Assembly (NCBI GenBank): GCA_023422005.1
Contig: JAEZSC010000186.1
Coordinates: 65,073 to 129,072 of the forward strand
Source: Bacillota bacterium
GTDB taxonomy: Bacteria; Bacillota; Clostridia; Christensenellales; UMGS416
DNA length: 64,000 nt
Direction: 5' to 3'
The notes under the pieces: model-generated
The model's database searches: none
The model's input: the letters and a program-made list of their open reading frames with translations, nothing else
Told to the model about the DNA's origin: nothing
Program-made: the position numbers and the translations under genes
Shown: positions 40,465-48,893 of the stretch, piece by piece
Numbering within the stretch: position 1 is the stretch's first letter
Layout of the letters: each line of letters starts with the position of its first letter

Positions 40465-41973
40465 TTATTGAACTGTTTCGGTGGGCCTTTCGGCTCGTTT
40501 TGACACCAGCAGCATCACGGTCTTGGCCGCGAACATCGCCAGCAACGCCGCCGACGCCAGCAGGATGAGGCTGGCGGGCAGCACGTAGGCGCCAAGCAAC
40601 AGCGGCCAGGTGGCCCGAAGGGCCGGGGGCAGCGCCAGCAGCACCGTCAGCGGCAGCGCGCCATCCAGCAGCGCAGAGCTGGCCAAGGTGAATGCCCTGC
40701 GCCGCCCGCCCCCGGCGAGGCTGCGGGGGAAGCGGATCGTCCCCAGTGCCCGGAACGTCAGCAGCGCCACGACGGCCGCCAATGCCGCGGCATACACCCA
40801 TTGCAGGGCGAAGCCCGCAGCGGGTGTTGGTAGCTCCCGGCCGGTCTCCAGATAGGCGCTCAGATCGCCGGCGATGGTGGCGGCACTCAGCACAGGGCCG
40901 GAGGAGCCGTTGTTGCAGTTGGCCAACACGACGATGGCGGTCTTCGTGGCGGGGTTGATGAGCAGCATGGAGGTGAAATTCGATGTGCCTCCCTCATGAC
41001 CGTAGTACCCCATGTTGCCGTTCACCGGGCCGTTTGTCGGCATCCAATAGATGTTGTAGCGCTGTTCGAGCACCAAATAGCCGTCATAGGGTGGTTTGCG
41101 CTGCTCCAGCGGGTTGTTCTCGATGATGGATTTGCCGCCGACGTAGCCGTTGCTCAGGTACAGCATTGCAAACTTCGCCATGTCCTCGGCCGACGCCAGC
41201 TGATACCCCGCAGGCATCTGCCCCTTGGGGAAGGGCATGTTCGCGGGCACGGCCAGGCCGAAGGCCACGGAATGGCCCGTGGCGCTGCCATGGCGCTTGG
41301 ATTGAGCCTCGTCGGTGAAGCTGTTGGCCATATCCAGCGGATCGAAGATGTTCTTTTGCACATAATCCCCGTAGGACATGCCGGACACCTTTTCTACAAC
41401 AAGACCCAGGATGATGAAGTTGAGGTTGGAATACTCCTCGGTCTGCCCAACAGGCAGGTCGGGCAGCACGTCCTTAAGGCTGCGTACAACGTCCTCGATG
41501 GACAGGTTGGCGTTATAAGTATATGCCGCCGTGCCTGCCTGTCTGGAAAGGCCGCTCCTGTGGCCGACGAGGTCGCCGATGGTGATCTGTTTGGCGGCCT
41601 CTGGGTCGGCTAGCGTGAACCAAGGGATGTAGGCCTGTACGGGCGAGTCGTAGCTAAGCTTGCCCTGCCCGGCCAGCTGCCGTATTGCCAGGGCTGTGAA
41701 CGTCTTGCCGACGGAGCAGACTGTGAACGGCGTCTGCGGCGTGACCGTCCGGCCGCCACCCGCATTGCCGAAGCCCTCCAGGTAGACAACCTCGTCGCCC
41801 CGCACGATGGCGGCGGACAGTCCGGGAATCTTCCCGGCCTTCATCGCGCTCAACAGGTATTGGTCGATCTTATCCGCGGAAATGCTGTCCGGCACATCCG
41901 CCGCAAGCACCGCGCCGGCTGGCGCCGCACAGAGCAACGCCAGCGCCGCCGCCAGAGCAAGAAGTTTCTTCAT
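40465..41973 (-). CDS. Class C beta-lactamase-type serine hydrolase with membrane tail
   Basis: A 502-residue protein: signal peptide (1-24), then an AmpC/PBP4*-type serine hydrolase domain (about 30-375) with S87-V-G-K90, Y181-S-N and H326-E-G-G (KTG equivalent). After residue 385 come about four hydrophobic helices (390-408, 428-450, 456-478, 473-492), placing the catalytic domain at the outer face of the membrane. Members act as D-aminopeptidases, esterases or peptidoglycan-directed enzymes rather than true beta-lactamases. ATG at 41973 has GAGG upstream. It follows galactokinase by 29 bases. Confidence 0.87.
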   Translation of the reverse strand: MKKLLALAAALALLCAAPAGAVLAADVPDSISADKIDQYLLSAMKAGKIPGLSAAIVRGDEVVYLEGFGNAGGGRTVTPQTPFTVCSVGKTFTALAIRQLAGQGKLSYDSPVQAYIPWFTLADPEAAKQITIGDLVGHRSGLSRQAGTAAYTYNANLSIEDVVRSLKDVLPDLPVGQTEEYSNLNFIILGLVVEKVSGMSYGDYVQKNIFDPLDMANSFTDEAQSKRHGSATGHSVAFGLAVPANMPFPKGQMPAGYQLASAEDMAKFAMLYLSNGYVGGKSIIENNPLEQRKPPYDGYLVLEQRYNIYWMPTNGPVNGNMGYYGHEGGTSNFTSMLLINPATKTAIVVLANCNNGSSGPVLSAATIAGDLSAYLETGRELPTPAAGFALQWVYAAALAAVVALLTFRALGTIRFPRSLAGGGRRRAFTLASSALLDGALPLTVLLALPPALRATWPLLLGAYVLPASLILLASAALLAMFAAKTVMLLVSKRAERPTETVQ

Positions 41974-42002
41974 GGTTCTGCCTCGCTGTCGCAAGGGATG
42001 GG

Positions 42003-43271
42003 TTAGAGGATGATCTCCAGGGCGCCGGGCTGGCGGATGTGCAGCACCGTACACGCCCGGGGGCCAAACACACGGCTCAGCTCGTCCACATAGTCGTGCA
42101 GCAGCGCCCTGGGCACGAAGGCCTGTATCGTGCCGGCGAAACCGCCGCCGTGCACGCGCCAGGCGCCGTGACCCCGCAGCAGACGCTCGCTCAAGGCCAG
42201 CGCCAGCGTGACGCCTTGCTCGGCGGAGCCGGTGGCGTGGCAGTTCTGCAGCAGCTTCCAACTGCTCTCGCCGGATTCTATGATGTGGGTGAAGAAAGCC
42301 TCCATGTCGCCGCGCACCAGCGCGTCGGCCTGCTGCACCACCCGGTCATTGTCGCCAAAGAAGTGCATGGCCCGCAGGATGGCGCGGTCGCTTGCCGCCT
42401 CCCGCAAGAGGGGAATCTGCCGGTAAAACTCGGACGGGTCCACCTCGCGCAGGCGCTGGCAGCCGAACCGCTCGGCCACGGAGCGCATGTCCGCCGGGAT
42501 GGCAGCGTATTCGTAGGTCAAGTCGGCGTGGCTGCCGCCGGTGTCGGTCACGACCAGCAGATAGCCGGTGCTCTCGAAGTCGAAGGAGACCTTTTTGACT
42601 TCGGGCAGCTGCTCGTCTTCAAAGTCGATGGTCACGAGGCCGCCCACCGAGGAGGCCATCTGGTCCATCAGGCCGCTGGGCTTGCCGAAATACACGTTCT
42701 CGGCATATTTGGCCACCTGCGCCCGCAGCTTGGGGTCCATCTGGCCCGCGTTATACAGCCCATCCAGTATCGCGGCGACGAGCACCTCAAAGGCCGCCGA
42801 GGAGGAAAGCCCCGAGCCCTTGAGTACCGTGCTGGTCACATAGGCGTCAAACCCGCCGACGAAATAGCCGAACTCCTTCATGCGCGCCGCCACGCCGCGT
42901 ATCAGCGAGCACGTGGTCTCTCGCTCGGCCTCCCGGGGCATCAGTTCGTTCAGATCCACGATGAACTCGCCTTCGAAGCCCTCGCTCTGCAGGCGAACGA
43001 CGCTGCTCTCGGTGGCGCGCACCGCCGCGATGGTGTCCAGCGACACTGCCGCCGCCAGCACGCGGCCGTTCTGGTGGTCGGTGTGGTTGCCGCCGATCTC
43101 GGTGCGGCCCGGCGCGGAAAAAATGCGATAAGCGCCGTTGCCGTAACGGCTCAGGAACTCCTTCTCCAGCGCCTCATAACGGCCCACGGCAGCCTTGGCG
43201 TTGCCCGGGCCATACAGCGCGGCAAAGGTATCCAGCGCCTGATAGGTGGAAAAATCTTTATGGTAGGGCAT
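42003..43271 (-). CDS. Galactokinase-like GHMP kinase
   Basis: A 422-residue GHMP kinase. The N-terminal sugar motif is PGRTEIGGNHTDHQNG, the ATP motif is KGSGLSSSAAFEV and the C-terminal motif 3 is GAWRVHGGGFAGTIQAF. It is of the group of Firmicutes GalK with GGNHTDH in place of the classical GEHTDY; galactose is the likely substrate but not proven. ATG 43271 has GGAGG upstream. It is first in a minus-strand operon with the serine hydrolase and amidohydrolase. No other gal gene is present. Confidence 0.88.
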   Translation of the reverse strand: MPYHKDFSTYQALDTFAALYGPGNAKAAVGRYEALEKEFLSRYGNGAYRIFSAPGRTEIGGNHTDHQNGRVLAAAVSLDTIAAVRATESSVVRLQSEGFEGEFIVDLNELMPREAERETTCSLIRGVAARMKEFGYFVGGFDAYVTSTVLKGSGLSSSAAFEVLVAAILDGLYNAGQMDPKLRAQVAKYAENVYFGKPSGLMDQMASSVGGLVTIDFEDEQLPEVKKVSFDFESTGYLLVVTDTGGSHADLTYEYAAIPADMRSVAERFGCQRLREVDPSEFYRQIPLLREAASDRAILRAMHFFGDNDRVVQQADALVRGDMEAFFTHIIESGESSWKLLQNCHATGSAEQGVTLALALSERLLRGHGAWRVHGGGFAGTIQAFVPRALLHDYVDELSRVFGPRACTVLHIRQPGALEIIL

Positions 43272-43305
43272 AAGTGTCCTCCGGTTACAATCGATATCAC
43301 GCAAG

Positions 43306-43334
43306 ATACTATCATTCGGACAGGGGCAATGCAA
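43306..43334 (-). promoter_or_regulatory. Promoter of the galactokinase operon
   Basis: Minus strand: TTGCAT (43334-43329), 17-base spacer, TAGTAT (43311-43306). Confidence 0.7.
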
Positions 43335-43419
43335 GCTTTTCCGCCGTCTGCGGTGACTTCGGTCACAGTTTGTTCGGTGCCCGGGCTGATATGGTGAGAA
43401 TGACAAACGGGGAGGAAGA

Positions 43420-43884
43420 ATGAATATGAAAGTGATTGCGATCCCATTGCTGATTGCCGTGCTCGTTGTGGCTCTGGCAGCCTGCGCGCCGCTGCTGCGC
43501 AGCGGCGGCGCCCCATCGTCACCGACGGTTTCGGCAGGGCAGAGCGCTGTGTCTGGGGGCACTGCGCCCGCCGAGGCGCGCCTGATTACACCTCAGGACG
43601 CCAAGGCTCGCCTGGAGCAGGAGAGCGGCATCATCGTCGTGGATGTTCGCACCCAGGAGGAATACGACCAGGGCCACCTGCGTGCCAGCGTGCTTGTGCC
43701 GCTGGACGACCTGGCTGCCCTGGCGCCTGAGAAGCTGCCGGAAAAGGACGCGGTGCTGTTCCTCTACTGCCGCAGCGGCCGGCGCAGCGCCCTGGCCGCG
43801 CAGCAGTTGGTCTCCATGGGTTATACGCAGGTCTATGATCTGGGCGGTATACTGGGCTGGCCTTATGAAATTACGACAGAGTAA
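43420..43884 (+). CDS. Rhodanese-like lipoprotein
   Basis: A 154-residue lipoprotein: signal peptide with lipobox LAAC (C near residue 22) followed by a Ser/Pro-rich linker and a single rhodanese domain. The active loop is LYCRSGRRSA, cysteine in CRSGRRS, with DVRTQEEYDQGHL. Rhodanese domains transfer sulfane sulfur. ATG 43420 has GGGGAGGAAGA upstream. The extracytoplasmic location and lipid anchor are inferred. Confidence 0.9.
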   Translation: MNMKVIAIPLLIAVLVVALAACAPLLRSGGAPSSPTVSAGQSAVSGGTAPAEARLITPQDAKARLEQESGIIVVDVRTQEEYDQGHLRASVLVPLDDLAALAPEKLPEKDAVLFLYCRSGRRSALAAQQLVSMGYTQVYDLGGILGWPYEITTE

Positions 43885-44109
43885 CGGGCATCATGGCAGC
43901 CCCCGCAGATGAACGCAGTCGTTGCTGGCATAGAGCCTTCTCGATATCTACTGCATCTTAACATGGAAGGCTGATCCATGCCTTTGGTCGTTACGCCCAA
44001 TTGACCGAATGGCTGCCCACAATGCGCTTAATCGGCGCTCAAATGACTGACCATTCCGGCGATAAGCTGATACACTGTCAGTAGAGAAAAAAGCTGGGAG
44101 GTCAATGCC

Positions 44110-45012
44110 ATGCGGAGCAAAACAAACCCGCTTGTCCTTACCGCACTTGTCTTTCTGATGGTTCTGGCCGTGCTGCTGGACCTGGCGATGAGGGCGCTGG
44201 GGCTATACACTGGCGGTTATTCGGGTATTCTGCCCGTGATGCTGGCTGGTCTGCTGCTGGGCTGCGCGCCATTGCTGGTGGGGCTGGCGTCTGGCCGGCG
44301 CGCGCTGGTCGTGCACCCCGCCGGCCTGTTGACCTTTGGAGCGCTGGTTGCGCTTTGGGCGCTAGGCCCCAAGCCGGGTTCGCTGTTTGCGCTCACGCCC
44401 ACAAAGGATACCATGCGCATCCTGTACATCGATGAGAATATGGGTGCGGCCCTGTTGGCGGCGCTGGCCTTGGGGTTGAGCTTTGCTGTAGAGGAGCAGC
44501 GGCGGCGTTTTTCGTGGCGCACCGAGGCGTTGTGGCTTGCGGCTTTTGTTGTGGCGGGCGTGGCAGCCCAGGCGCTGGGTTTTGTTGCGCGCACCGCGCC
44601 CTACCGGGGCCTGGAGCTGCTGGGCCGGCTGCTGACCATGGGCACACTGTTTGCCGTGGGCATGCTGCTGGCGACGGCGCTGCCCGCAGTACATGGTCGA
44701 GGCGCCAGGGCGGCGCTGGGTGCCGCGGCTGTGGCGCTGCTGGCGCTGTTCGTCATCCATATCATCCGCGATGTTTCCTTCTATCAAACACTGCTGTTGA
44801 GCGCGTCCATCCAGGAGGGCGACGCCAACAGCATCCCCTCCATGCTTTATCGCCTGACCACGCTGCTGTTCACCGGCGTGAGCGTTCCCGGCCATGCCGT
44901 GCGCCTGTATGCTGGCGCCAACCTGCTGTGCGCGCTGGCCGGATTGCTGCCTGTTTGGGCCGTACGCAGCGTCCTCGGGAATCGTCCTTTCGCCCGCGGT
45001 GCTTCCATGTAG
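44110..45012 (+). CDS. Polytopic membrane protein
   Basis: A 300-residue membrane protein with about eight hydrophobic helices and short polar loops. The loops are rich in Arg (LASGRRALVVHPAG, FAVEEQRRRFSW). No family was recognised. ATG 44110 has GGGAGGT upstream. It ends 110 bases before the oxidoreductase gene, which has its own promoter. Confidence 0.6.
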   Translation: MRSKTNPLVLTALVFLMVLAVLLDLAMRALGLYTGGYSGILPVMLAGLLLGCAPLLVGLASGRRALVVHPAGLLTFGALVALWALGPKPGSLFALTPTKDTMRILYIDENMGAALLAALALGLSFAVEEQRRRFSWRTEALWLAAFVVAGVAAQALGFVARTAPYRGLELLGRLLTMGTLFAVGMLLATALPAVHGRGARAALGAAAVALLALFVIHIIRDVSFYQTLLLSASIQEGDANSIPSMLYRLTTLLFTGVSVPGHAVRLYAGANLLCALAGLLPVWAVRSVLGNRPFARGASM

Positions 45013-45052
45013 GTTTATACAGGAATGTGCAGGAAAAAACTCGCTGTCCGCC

Positions 45053-45081
45053 TTGCATTGCCTGCCGGTAATAGGTAAAAT
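45053..45081 (+). promoter_or_regulatory. Promoter for the Gfo/Idh/MocA gene at 45122
   Basis: TTGCAT (45053-45058), 17-base spacer, TAAAAT (45076-45081). Confidence 0.75.
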
Positions 45082-45121
45082 AGGCATGAAATCGAATGCC
45101 TTGAAGGAGGAACATCGTACG

Positions 45122-46201
45122 ATGCGCACTGTGAAGATCGCCATCATCGGCTGCGGCGGCATCGCCAACGGCAAGCACCTGCCGGCGCTGTCCAAGATGC
45201 CCAACGTGGAGCTCGTGGCCTTCTGCGACCTGATCGAGGAGCGGGCCCAGGCCGCGGCCGATGCCTATGGCACGCCCAACGCCCGTGTCTACACCGATTA
45301 TGAGAAGCTGCTCAAGACCGAGGACGAGGTGGAGGCTGTCAACGTGCTGACCCCCAACCGCAGCCACAGCATCATCGCCGTGGCCGCGATGGAAGCTGGC
45401 AAACATGTGCTGTGCGAGAAGCCCATGGCCAAGGATGTGGCCGGCGCCCGCGCCATGGTGGCCACCGCCAAGAAGACCGGCAAGAAGCTGACCATCGGCT
45501 ATCAGAACCGCTGCCGCCCCGACAGCCTGTATCTAAAGCAGATTTGCGAAGCCGGCGACCTGGGCGACATCTATTATGCCCGCGCCATCGCGCTGCGCCG
45601 CCGCGCCGTGCCCACTTGGGGCGTGTTCCTCAACGAATATGAGCAGGGCGGCGGCCCGCTGATCGACATCGGCACCCACGCACTGGACCTGACGCTGTGG
45701 CTGATGAACAACTACGAGCCCGAGCTCGTGGTGGGCACCAAGTACCGCAAGCTGGCCGACACCAAGAACGCCGCCAACGCCTGGGGCCCCTGGGACCCAG
45801 AGAAGTTCACCGTGGAAGACTCGGCCTTCGGCTTCATCCGCTTCAAGAACGGCGCCACCTGCGTGCTGGAGAGCTCCTGGGCGCTGAACATCGCCGACCC
45901 CCGCGAGGCGGTCAGCGTTCTGTGCGGCTCCAAGGGCGGCGCGGACATGCTGGATGGCCTGCGTCTCAACGGCGAGCGCTTCGGCAAGACCTGGCTCAAC
46001 AAGCCCGACGTGAACATGGCCGGCGTGGCCTTCTATGACGCTTCTGGCGACAAGCCCGAGGACATCGAGGCCGCCACGTGGATCAGCCACATCGTCAACG
46101 ACACGCCGCTGCGGGTGCTGCCCGAGCAGGCGCTGGTCGTCACCGAGATTCTGGACGCCATTTACCGTTCCGCTGAAAGCGGCGAGGCGATCAAGCTGTA
46201 A
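45122..46201 (+). CDS. Gfo/Idh/MocA-family oxidoreductase
   Basis: A 359-residue NAD(P)-dependent oxidoreductase. N-terminal Rossmann motif GCGGIANGKHLPALSK (11-26), EKPMAKDV (about 99-106) and the C-terminal GGGPLIDIGTHALDLTLWLMNN with D/H that bind the sugar. Length and ending match myo-inositol 2-dehydrogenase-like proteins. ATG 45122 has AAGGAGG upstream. A terminator follows its stop codon and a new promoter opens for the next two genes, so it is not obligately co-transcribed with ThuA. Confidence 0.93.
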   Translation: MRTVKIAIIGCGGIANGKHLPALSKMPNVELVAFCDLIEERAQAAADAYGTPNARVYTDYEKLLKTEDEVEAVNVLTPNRSHSIIAVAAMEAGKHVLCEKPMAKDVAGARAMVATAKKTGKKLTIGYQNRCRPDSLYLKQICEAGDLGDIYYARAIALRRRAVPTWGVFLNEYEQGGGPLIDIGTHALDLTLWLMNNYEPELVVGTKYRKLADTKNAANAWGPWDPEKFTVEDSAFGFIRFKNGATCVLESSWALNIADPREAVSVLCGSKGGADMLDGLRLNGERFGKTWLNKPDVNMAGVAFYDASGDKPEDIEAATWISHIVNDTPLRVLPEQALVVTEILDAIYRSAESGEAIKL

Positions 46202-46229
46202 CAAAACCAGACAGTATATAAGGGTTTTT

Positions 46230-46267
46230 GCCTCCCGGCGTAATTGCCGGGAGGCTTCTTTTTATTT
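46230..46267 (+). terminator. Terminator after the oxidoreductase
   Basis: GCCTCCCGGC pairs with GCCGGGAGGC around GTAATT, followed by TTCTTTTTATTT. Confidence 0.85.
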
Positions 46268-46284
46268 ACATATAAGCATTCAAA

Positions 46285-46341
46285 GATGGGGCCGAAGGTT
46301 TCCAAAGGGCGACCGGAAAGCCCTTTGGTCGCGCCCGATGG
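46285..46341 (-). repeat. Dispersed repeat family A, copy 4
   Basis: GGGGCCGAAGGTTTCCAAAG, GGCGACCGGAAAGCCCTTTG, GTCGCGCCCGATGGCGCG. It is the closest reverse-orientation match to the copy at 8578-8632. Confidence 0.85.
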
Positions 46342-46392
46342 CGCGAAAACCTGTCCCCAGGCTGGCGGCGGTAGCCGCATCCCATCCCCTCG

Positions 46393-46420
46393 TTGACATC
46401 CCCATCCCACATGCTAATAT
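46393..46420 (+). promoter_or_regulatory. Promoter for the ThuA-SDR pair
   Basis: TTGACA (46393-46398), 16-base spacer and extended TGC-TAATAT (46415-46420). Confidence 0.75.
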
Positions 46421-46460
46421 GAAACCTATATAAACCATATATTGTCACAGGAGGCGTCTC

Positions 46461-47093
46461 ATGAACGTTTTGGTGCTGGCGGGCGACCAGTATCACCCGG
46501 CGGTGGTGCCCACGGAAGGCCTGGAGCCGCTGCGGGCCCAGGGGTGGAACATAGACATCATAGAGGACGGCAGCCTTGTGAACGCGGCGCTGCTGGGCCG
46601 CTACCCCGTGGTGCTCAGCGCCAAGAGCGACGGTCCTGTGGCCGAAGGCCGGCCCGGCTGGCTGACGGATGATGTGGCCGCGGCGCTGCAGGGCTATGTA
46701 AACGGAGGCGGTGGGTTGCTGGTCGTGCATAGCGGCGCCGCTGGCATGGGTGACCGCGAGGATCTGCGCGGCCTGTTCGGCGGGCTGTTTGCGTGGCACC
46801 CCGCACAGCTGGAAGTGGCCTTTGAGCCCAAAGCCGGCCATCCGCTGGCCGAGGGCGTACAGCCCTTCACGGCAACCGACGAGCACTACTTCATGAACAT
46901 GGCGGAAGGGCCGGTGGATGTGTTCCTGACCTCCCGCAGCCGCCACGGCGCGGTGCCCGCCGGCTGGACCCGCACCCAGGGGCAGGGCCGCGTGGCCATG
47001 CTGACGCCGGGGCACAACGTAGAGGTGTGGCTGGACGGAAACTTCCAGCGCCTGCTCGTCAATACGCTGCGCTGGTGCGCCGGGGAGGTTTGA
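46461..47093 (+). CDS. ThuA-like protein
   Basis: A 210-residue ThuA family protein, of the class I amidotransferase-like fold. Features are VVPTEGLEPLRAQGWNIDIIED, YPVVLSAKSDGPVAEGRPGWLTDD, LLVVHSGAAGM and HPLAEGVQPF-TATDEHYFMN. The catalytic cysteine of GATases is replaced (VHSG). In carbohydrate clusters ThuA acts with trehalose/sugar dehydrogenases. ATG 46461 has AGGAGG upstream. The next gene begins 4 bases after its stop codon. Confidence 0.85.
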   Translation: MNVLVLAGDQYHPAVVPTEGLEPLRAQGWNIDIIEDGSLVNAALLGRYPVVLSAKSDGPVAEGRPGWLTDDVAAALQGYVNGGGGLLVVHSGAAGMGDREDLRGLFGGLFAWHPAQLEVAFEPKAGHPLAEGVQPFTATDEHYFMNMAEGPVDVFLTSRSRHGAVPAGWTRTQGQGRVAMLTPGHNVEVWLDGNFQRLLVNTLRWCAGEV

Positions 47094-47097
47094 GCCG

Positions 47098-47817
47098 ATG
47101 AACGTACTCGTGACCGGTGCGGATCGGGGGCTGGGCGCGGCCATGGTTCGGGGCCTGCTGGCCGGCGGGCACCGGGTATTCGCCGGGCAATACATGACCG
47201 ATTGGCCGGAGCTGGACGAGCTCAAAGCGCAGCATGGAGATCAACTGGACATCGTGCCGATGGACGTGGGCAGCGATGCCAGCGTGGCCGCGGCGGCGGG
47301 GCGGGTGGCCGGGGCGTGCGACGGGCTGGACGTGCTCATCAACAACACCGGCATCACCGCGCCCACGATGTACGCGCCCATCCGCGAACGGCAGAGCTAT
47401 GAGGACATGCTGCGCATCTACAACGTGAACGCGCTGGGCGCGCTGCGCACCGTGGAGGCGCTGCTGCCGCTGATGGACAAAGGGACAGCCAAACGGCTGT
47501 GCTTCGTGTCCAGCGAGGCCGGCAGCATCGCCCGCAGCTACCGCACGTCGTGGTTCGGGTACTGCATGAGCAAGAGCGCTTTGAACATGGGCGTGAGCAT
47601 ATTGCACAACAGCCTGCGTCCGGAGGGTTACACGTTCCGGCTATATCACCCCGGCTGGGTGCGCAGCTATATGTCGGGGCAGAAGAACCTGCTGGGCGAT
47701 CTGGAGCCCGACGATGCCGCCGTGCCGGCGCTGAACTATTTCTTGGAAGAGAACGGCTCCGTGGATGAAGACGCCCTGGCGCTGCGGGACTACGAAGGCA
47801 AGCTGTGGCCCTGGTGA
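47098..47817 (+). CDS. Short-chain dehydrogenase
   Basis: A 239-residue SDR. TGADRGLGAAM (6-16), LDVLINNTG (NNxG), active-site serine in CFVSSEAGS and Y-C-M-S-K (YxxxK) are all present, so it is a competent oxidoreductase of classical type. Likely acts with ThuA and the upstream Gfo/Idh/MocA enzyme on a sugar or polyol (inference). The ATG 47098 is 4 bases after thuA-like stop. The stop codon is followed in frame by an unusual cysteine-rich segment (see 47818-47901). Confidence 0.92.
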   Translation: MNVLVTGADRGLGAAMVRGLLAGGHRVFAGQYMTDWPELDELKAQHGDQLDIVPMDVGSDASVAAAAGRVAGACDGLDVLINNTGITAPTMYAPIRERQSYEDMLRIYNVNALGALRTVEALLPLMDKGTAKRLCFVSSEAGSIARSYRTSWFGYCMSKSALNMGVSILHNSLRPEGYTFRLYHPGWVRSYMSGQKNLLGDLEPDDAAVPALNYFLEENGSVDEDALALRDYEGKLWPW

Positions 47818-47901
47818 AGGGGAGGAGAGACGAAATGCTATGGCTGCGGCCTGTGCGTGGATGTGTGCCCGGCGGAATGCGTACGCATGGTGGCGCGATA
47901 G
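47818..47901 (+). pseudogene. Ferredoxin-motif remnant in frame behind the SDR
   Basis: Directly after the SDR stop (TGA 47815-47817), the same frame reads RGGETKCYGCGLCVDVCPAE-CVRMVAR and a TAG at 47899-47901. CYGCGLCVDVCP is the first 4Fe-4S motif of bacterial ferredoxins (CxxCxxCxxxCP). There is no start codon in frame and no second half of a ferredoxin. It is either the end of a decayed gene or, less likely, an extension reached by stop-codon readthrough. Confidence 0.6.
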
Positions 47902-47981
47902 CGCGGGAACAGCAATCGGAAAAGGTTTGGGGATTGTTCTTTAACGAATATTTTCCTTTGCTTATTTGTGTGGAATGACGC

Positions 47982-48010
47982 TTTACAAACCGCCGCCGGC
48001 GCGCTATACT
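47982..48010 (+). promoter_or_regulatory. Promoter of the FMN riboswitch-ribU transcript
   Basis: TTTACA (47982-47987), 17-base spacer, TATACT (48005-48010); the riboswitch starts about 22 bases later. Confidence 0.75.
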
Positions 48011-48032
48011 ACGACTCAACCGAATATATGGT

Positions 48033-48180
48033 ATCTTTGGGGCAGGGAGAATTTCCCTACCGGCGGTAAAAGCCCGCGACTCCTGCATGCAGGACTGACC
48101 CGGTGAGATTCCGGGGCCGACAGTGTTGGTAATACCGCTCAATCCTACGCGGTGTCACCTCAGTCTGGATGGAAAAAGAT
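48033..48180 (+). ncRNA. FMN riboswitch (RFN element)
   Basis: The conserved blocks are present in order: ATCTTTGGGGCAGGGAGAAT, TTCCCTACCGGCGGTAAA, GCCCGCGA, a short variable arm, GGTGAGATTCCGGGGCCGAC and GGATGGAAAAAGAT. It precedes ribU, a common FMN-controlled gene. Downstream lies a terminator (48211-48239), so the switch probably acts by transcription attenuation: FMN binding favours the terminator. Confidence 0.93.
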
Positions 48181-48210
48181 ACGCTTTGCGCCTGAAAACC
48201 GCATTGTTTT

Positions 48211-48239
48211 GCCCCGGGATCCGTTTCCGGGGCATTTTT
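48211..48239 (+). terminator. Riboswitch terminator
   Basis: GCCCCGG (48211-48217) pairs with CCGGGGC (48227-48233), followed by ATTTTTC. It lies between the FMN riboswitch and ribU. Confidence 0.8.
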
Positions 48240-48257
48240 CTATCGAGGAGGCACCCC

Positions 48258-48869
48258 ATGTCCAGTCTCAACAGCGCGTCCAAGAAGAGGAACATCGCCA
48301 TTGTCGTCGCCATCGGCGGTCTTCTGGCGGCGGTTTCCAGCCTGCTGCGCTTCATCGAGGCGCCCATTCCGATCTTCCCGAGCTTCCTAAAGATCGACTT
48401 CAGCAACATCCCGGCCCTGCTGGGCGGCTTTGCCATGGGCCCGCTGGTGGGGCTGGCCGTGCTGCTCATCAAGAACCTCGTCTATCTGCCCGTCAGCTCC
48501 ACTGGAGGCATTGGTGAGATCGCCGATTTCGTCGTCAGCGCCAGTTTCATCTTGCCTGCGGCGCTGGTGTACCGGTATAATAAATCGTTCAAGGGCGCAC
48601 TGTTGGGAATGGCGTTGGGCACGGCTGTCATGACGCTGCTGGCCGGTCCTCTGATGAATTACTTCGTTTTGATCCCGCTGTATGCACAGTTCATGCCCCT
48701 GCAGCAGATTCTGGATCTGGCTGCGCTGGCCAACCCCAATATCAACAGCGTGTGGACATACATCCTGTACGCCGTGGTGCCCTTCAATCTGTTTAAGAGC
48801 CTGGTCGTGTGCATCGTGACCTACGTGCTGTACAAGCCCCTGTCGCCGGTGCTGCACAAATACCGCTGA
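48258..48869 (+). CDS. ribU: Riboflavin transporter RibU (ECF S component)
   Basis: A 203-residue membrane protein of the RibU family of energy-coupling-factor S components, about six helices. It contains the family regions FIEAPIPIFPSFLKIDFSNIPALLGGFAMGPLVGLAVLLIKNLVYLP and the C-terminal WTYILYAVVPFNLFKSLVVCIVTY. It has no ATPase; it must use the shared ECF module encoded elsewhere. The FMN riboswitch and terminator upstream control it. ATG 48258 has GAGGAGG upstream. Confidence 0.93.
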   Translation: MSSLNSASKKRNIAIVVAIGGLLAAVSSLLRFIEAPIPIFPSFLKIDFSNIPALLGGFAMGPLVGLAVLLIKNLVYLPVSSTGGIGEIADFVVSASFILPAALVYRYNKSFKGALLGMALGTAVMTLLAGPLMNYFVLIPLYAQFMPLQQILDLAALANPNINSVWTYILYAVVPFNLFKSLVVCIVTYVLYKPLSPVLHKYR

Positions 48870-48893
48870 CCTGGAAGGTATACAAAAGGTTTC

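Noticed and set aside
47815..47817. Selenocysteine at the SDR stop codon TGA
   Set aside because: No SECIS-like stem immediately downstream is evident, the SDR is complete without the extension, and no selenoprotein family has this layout.
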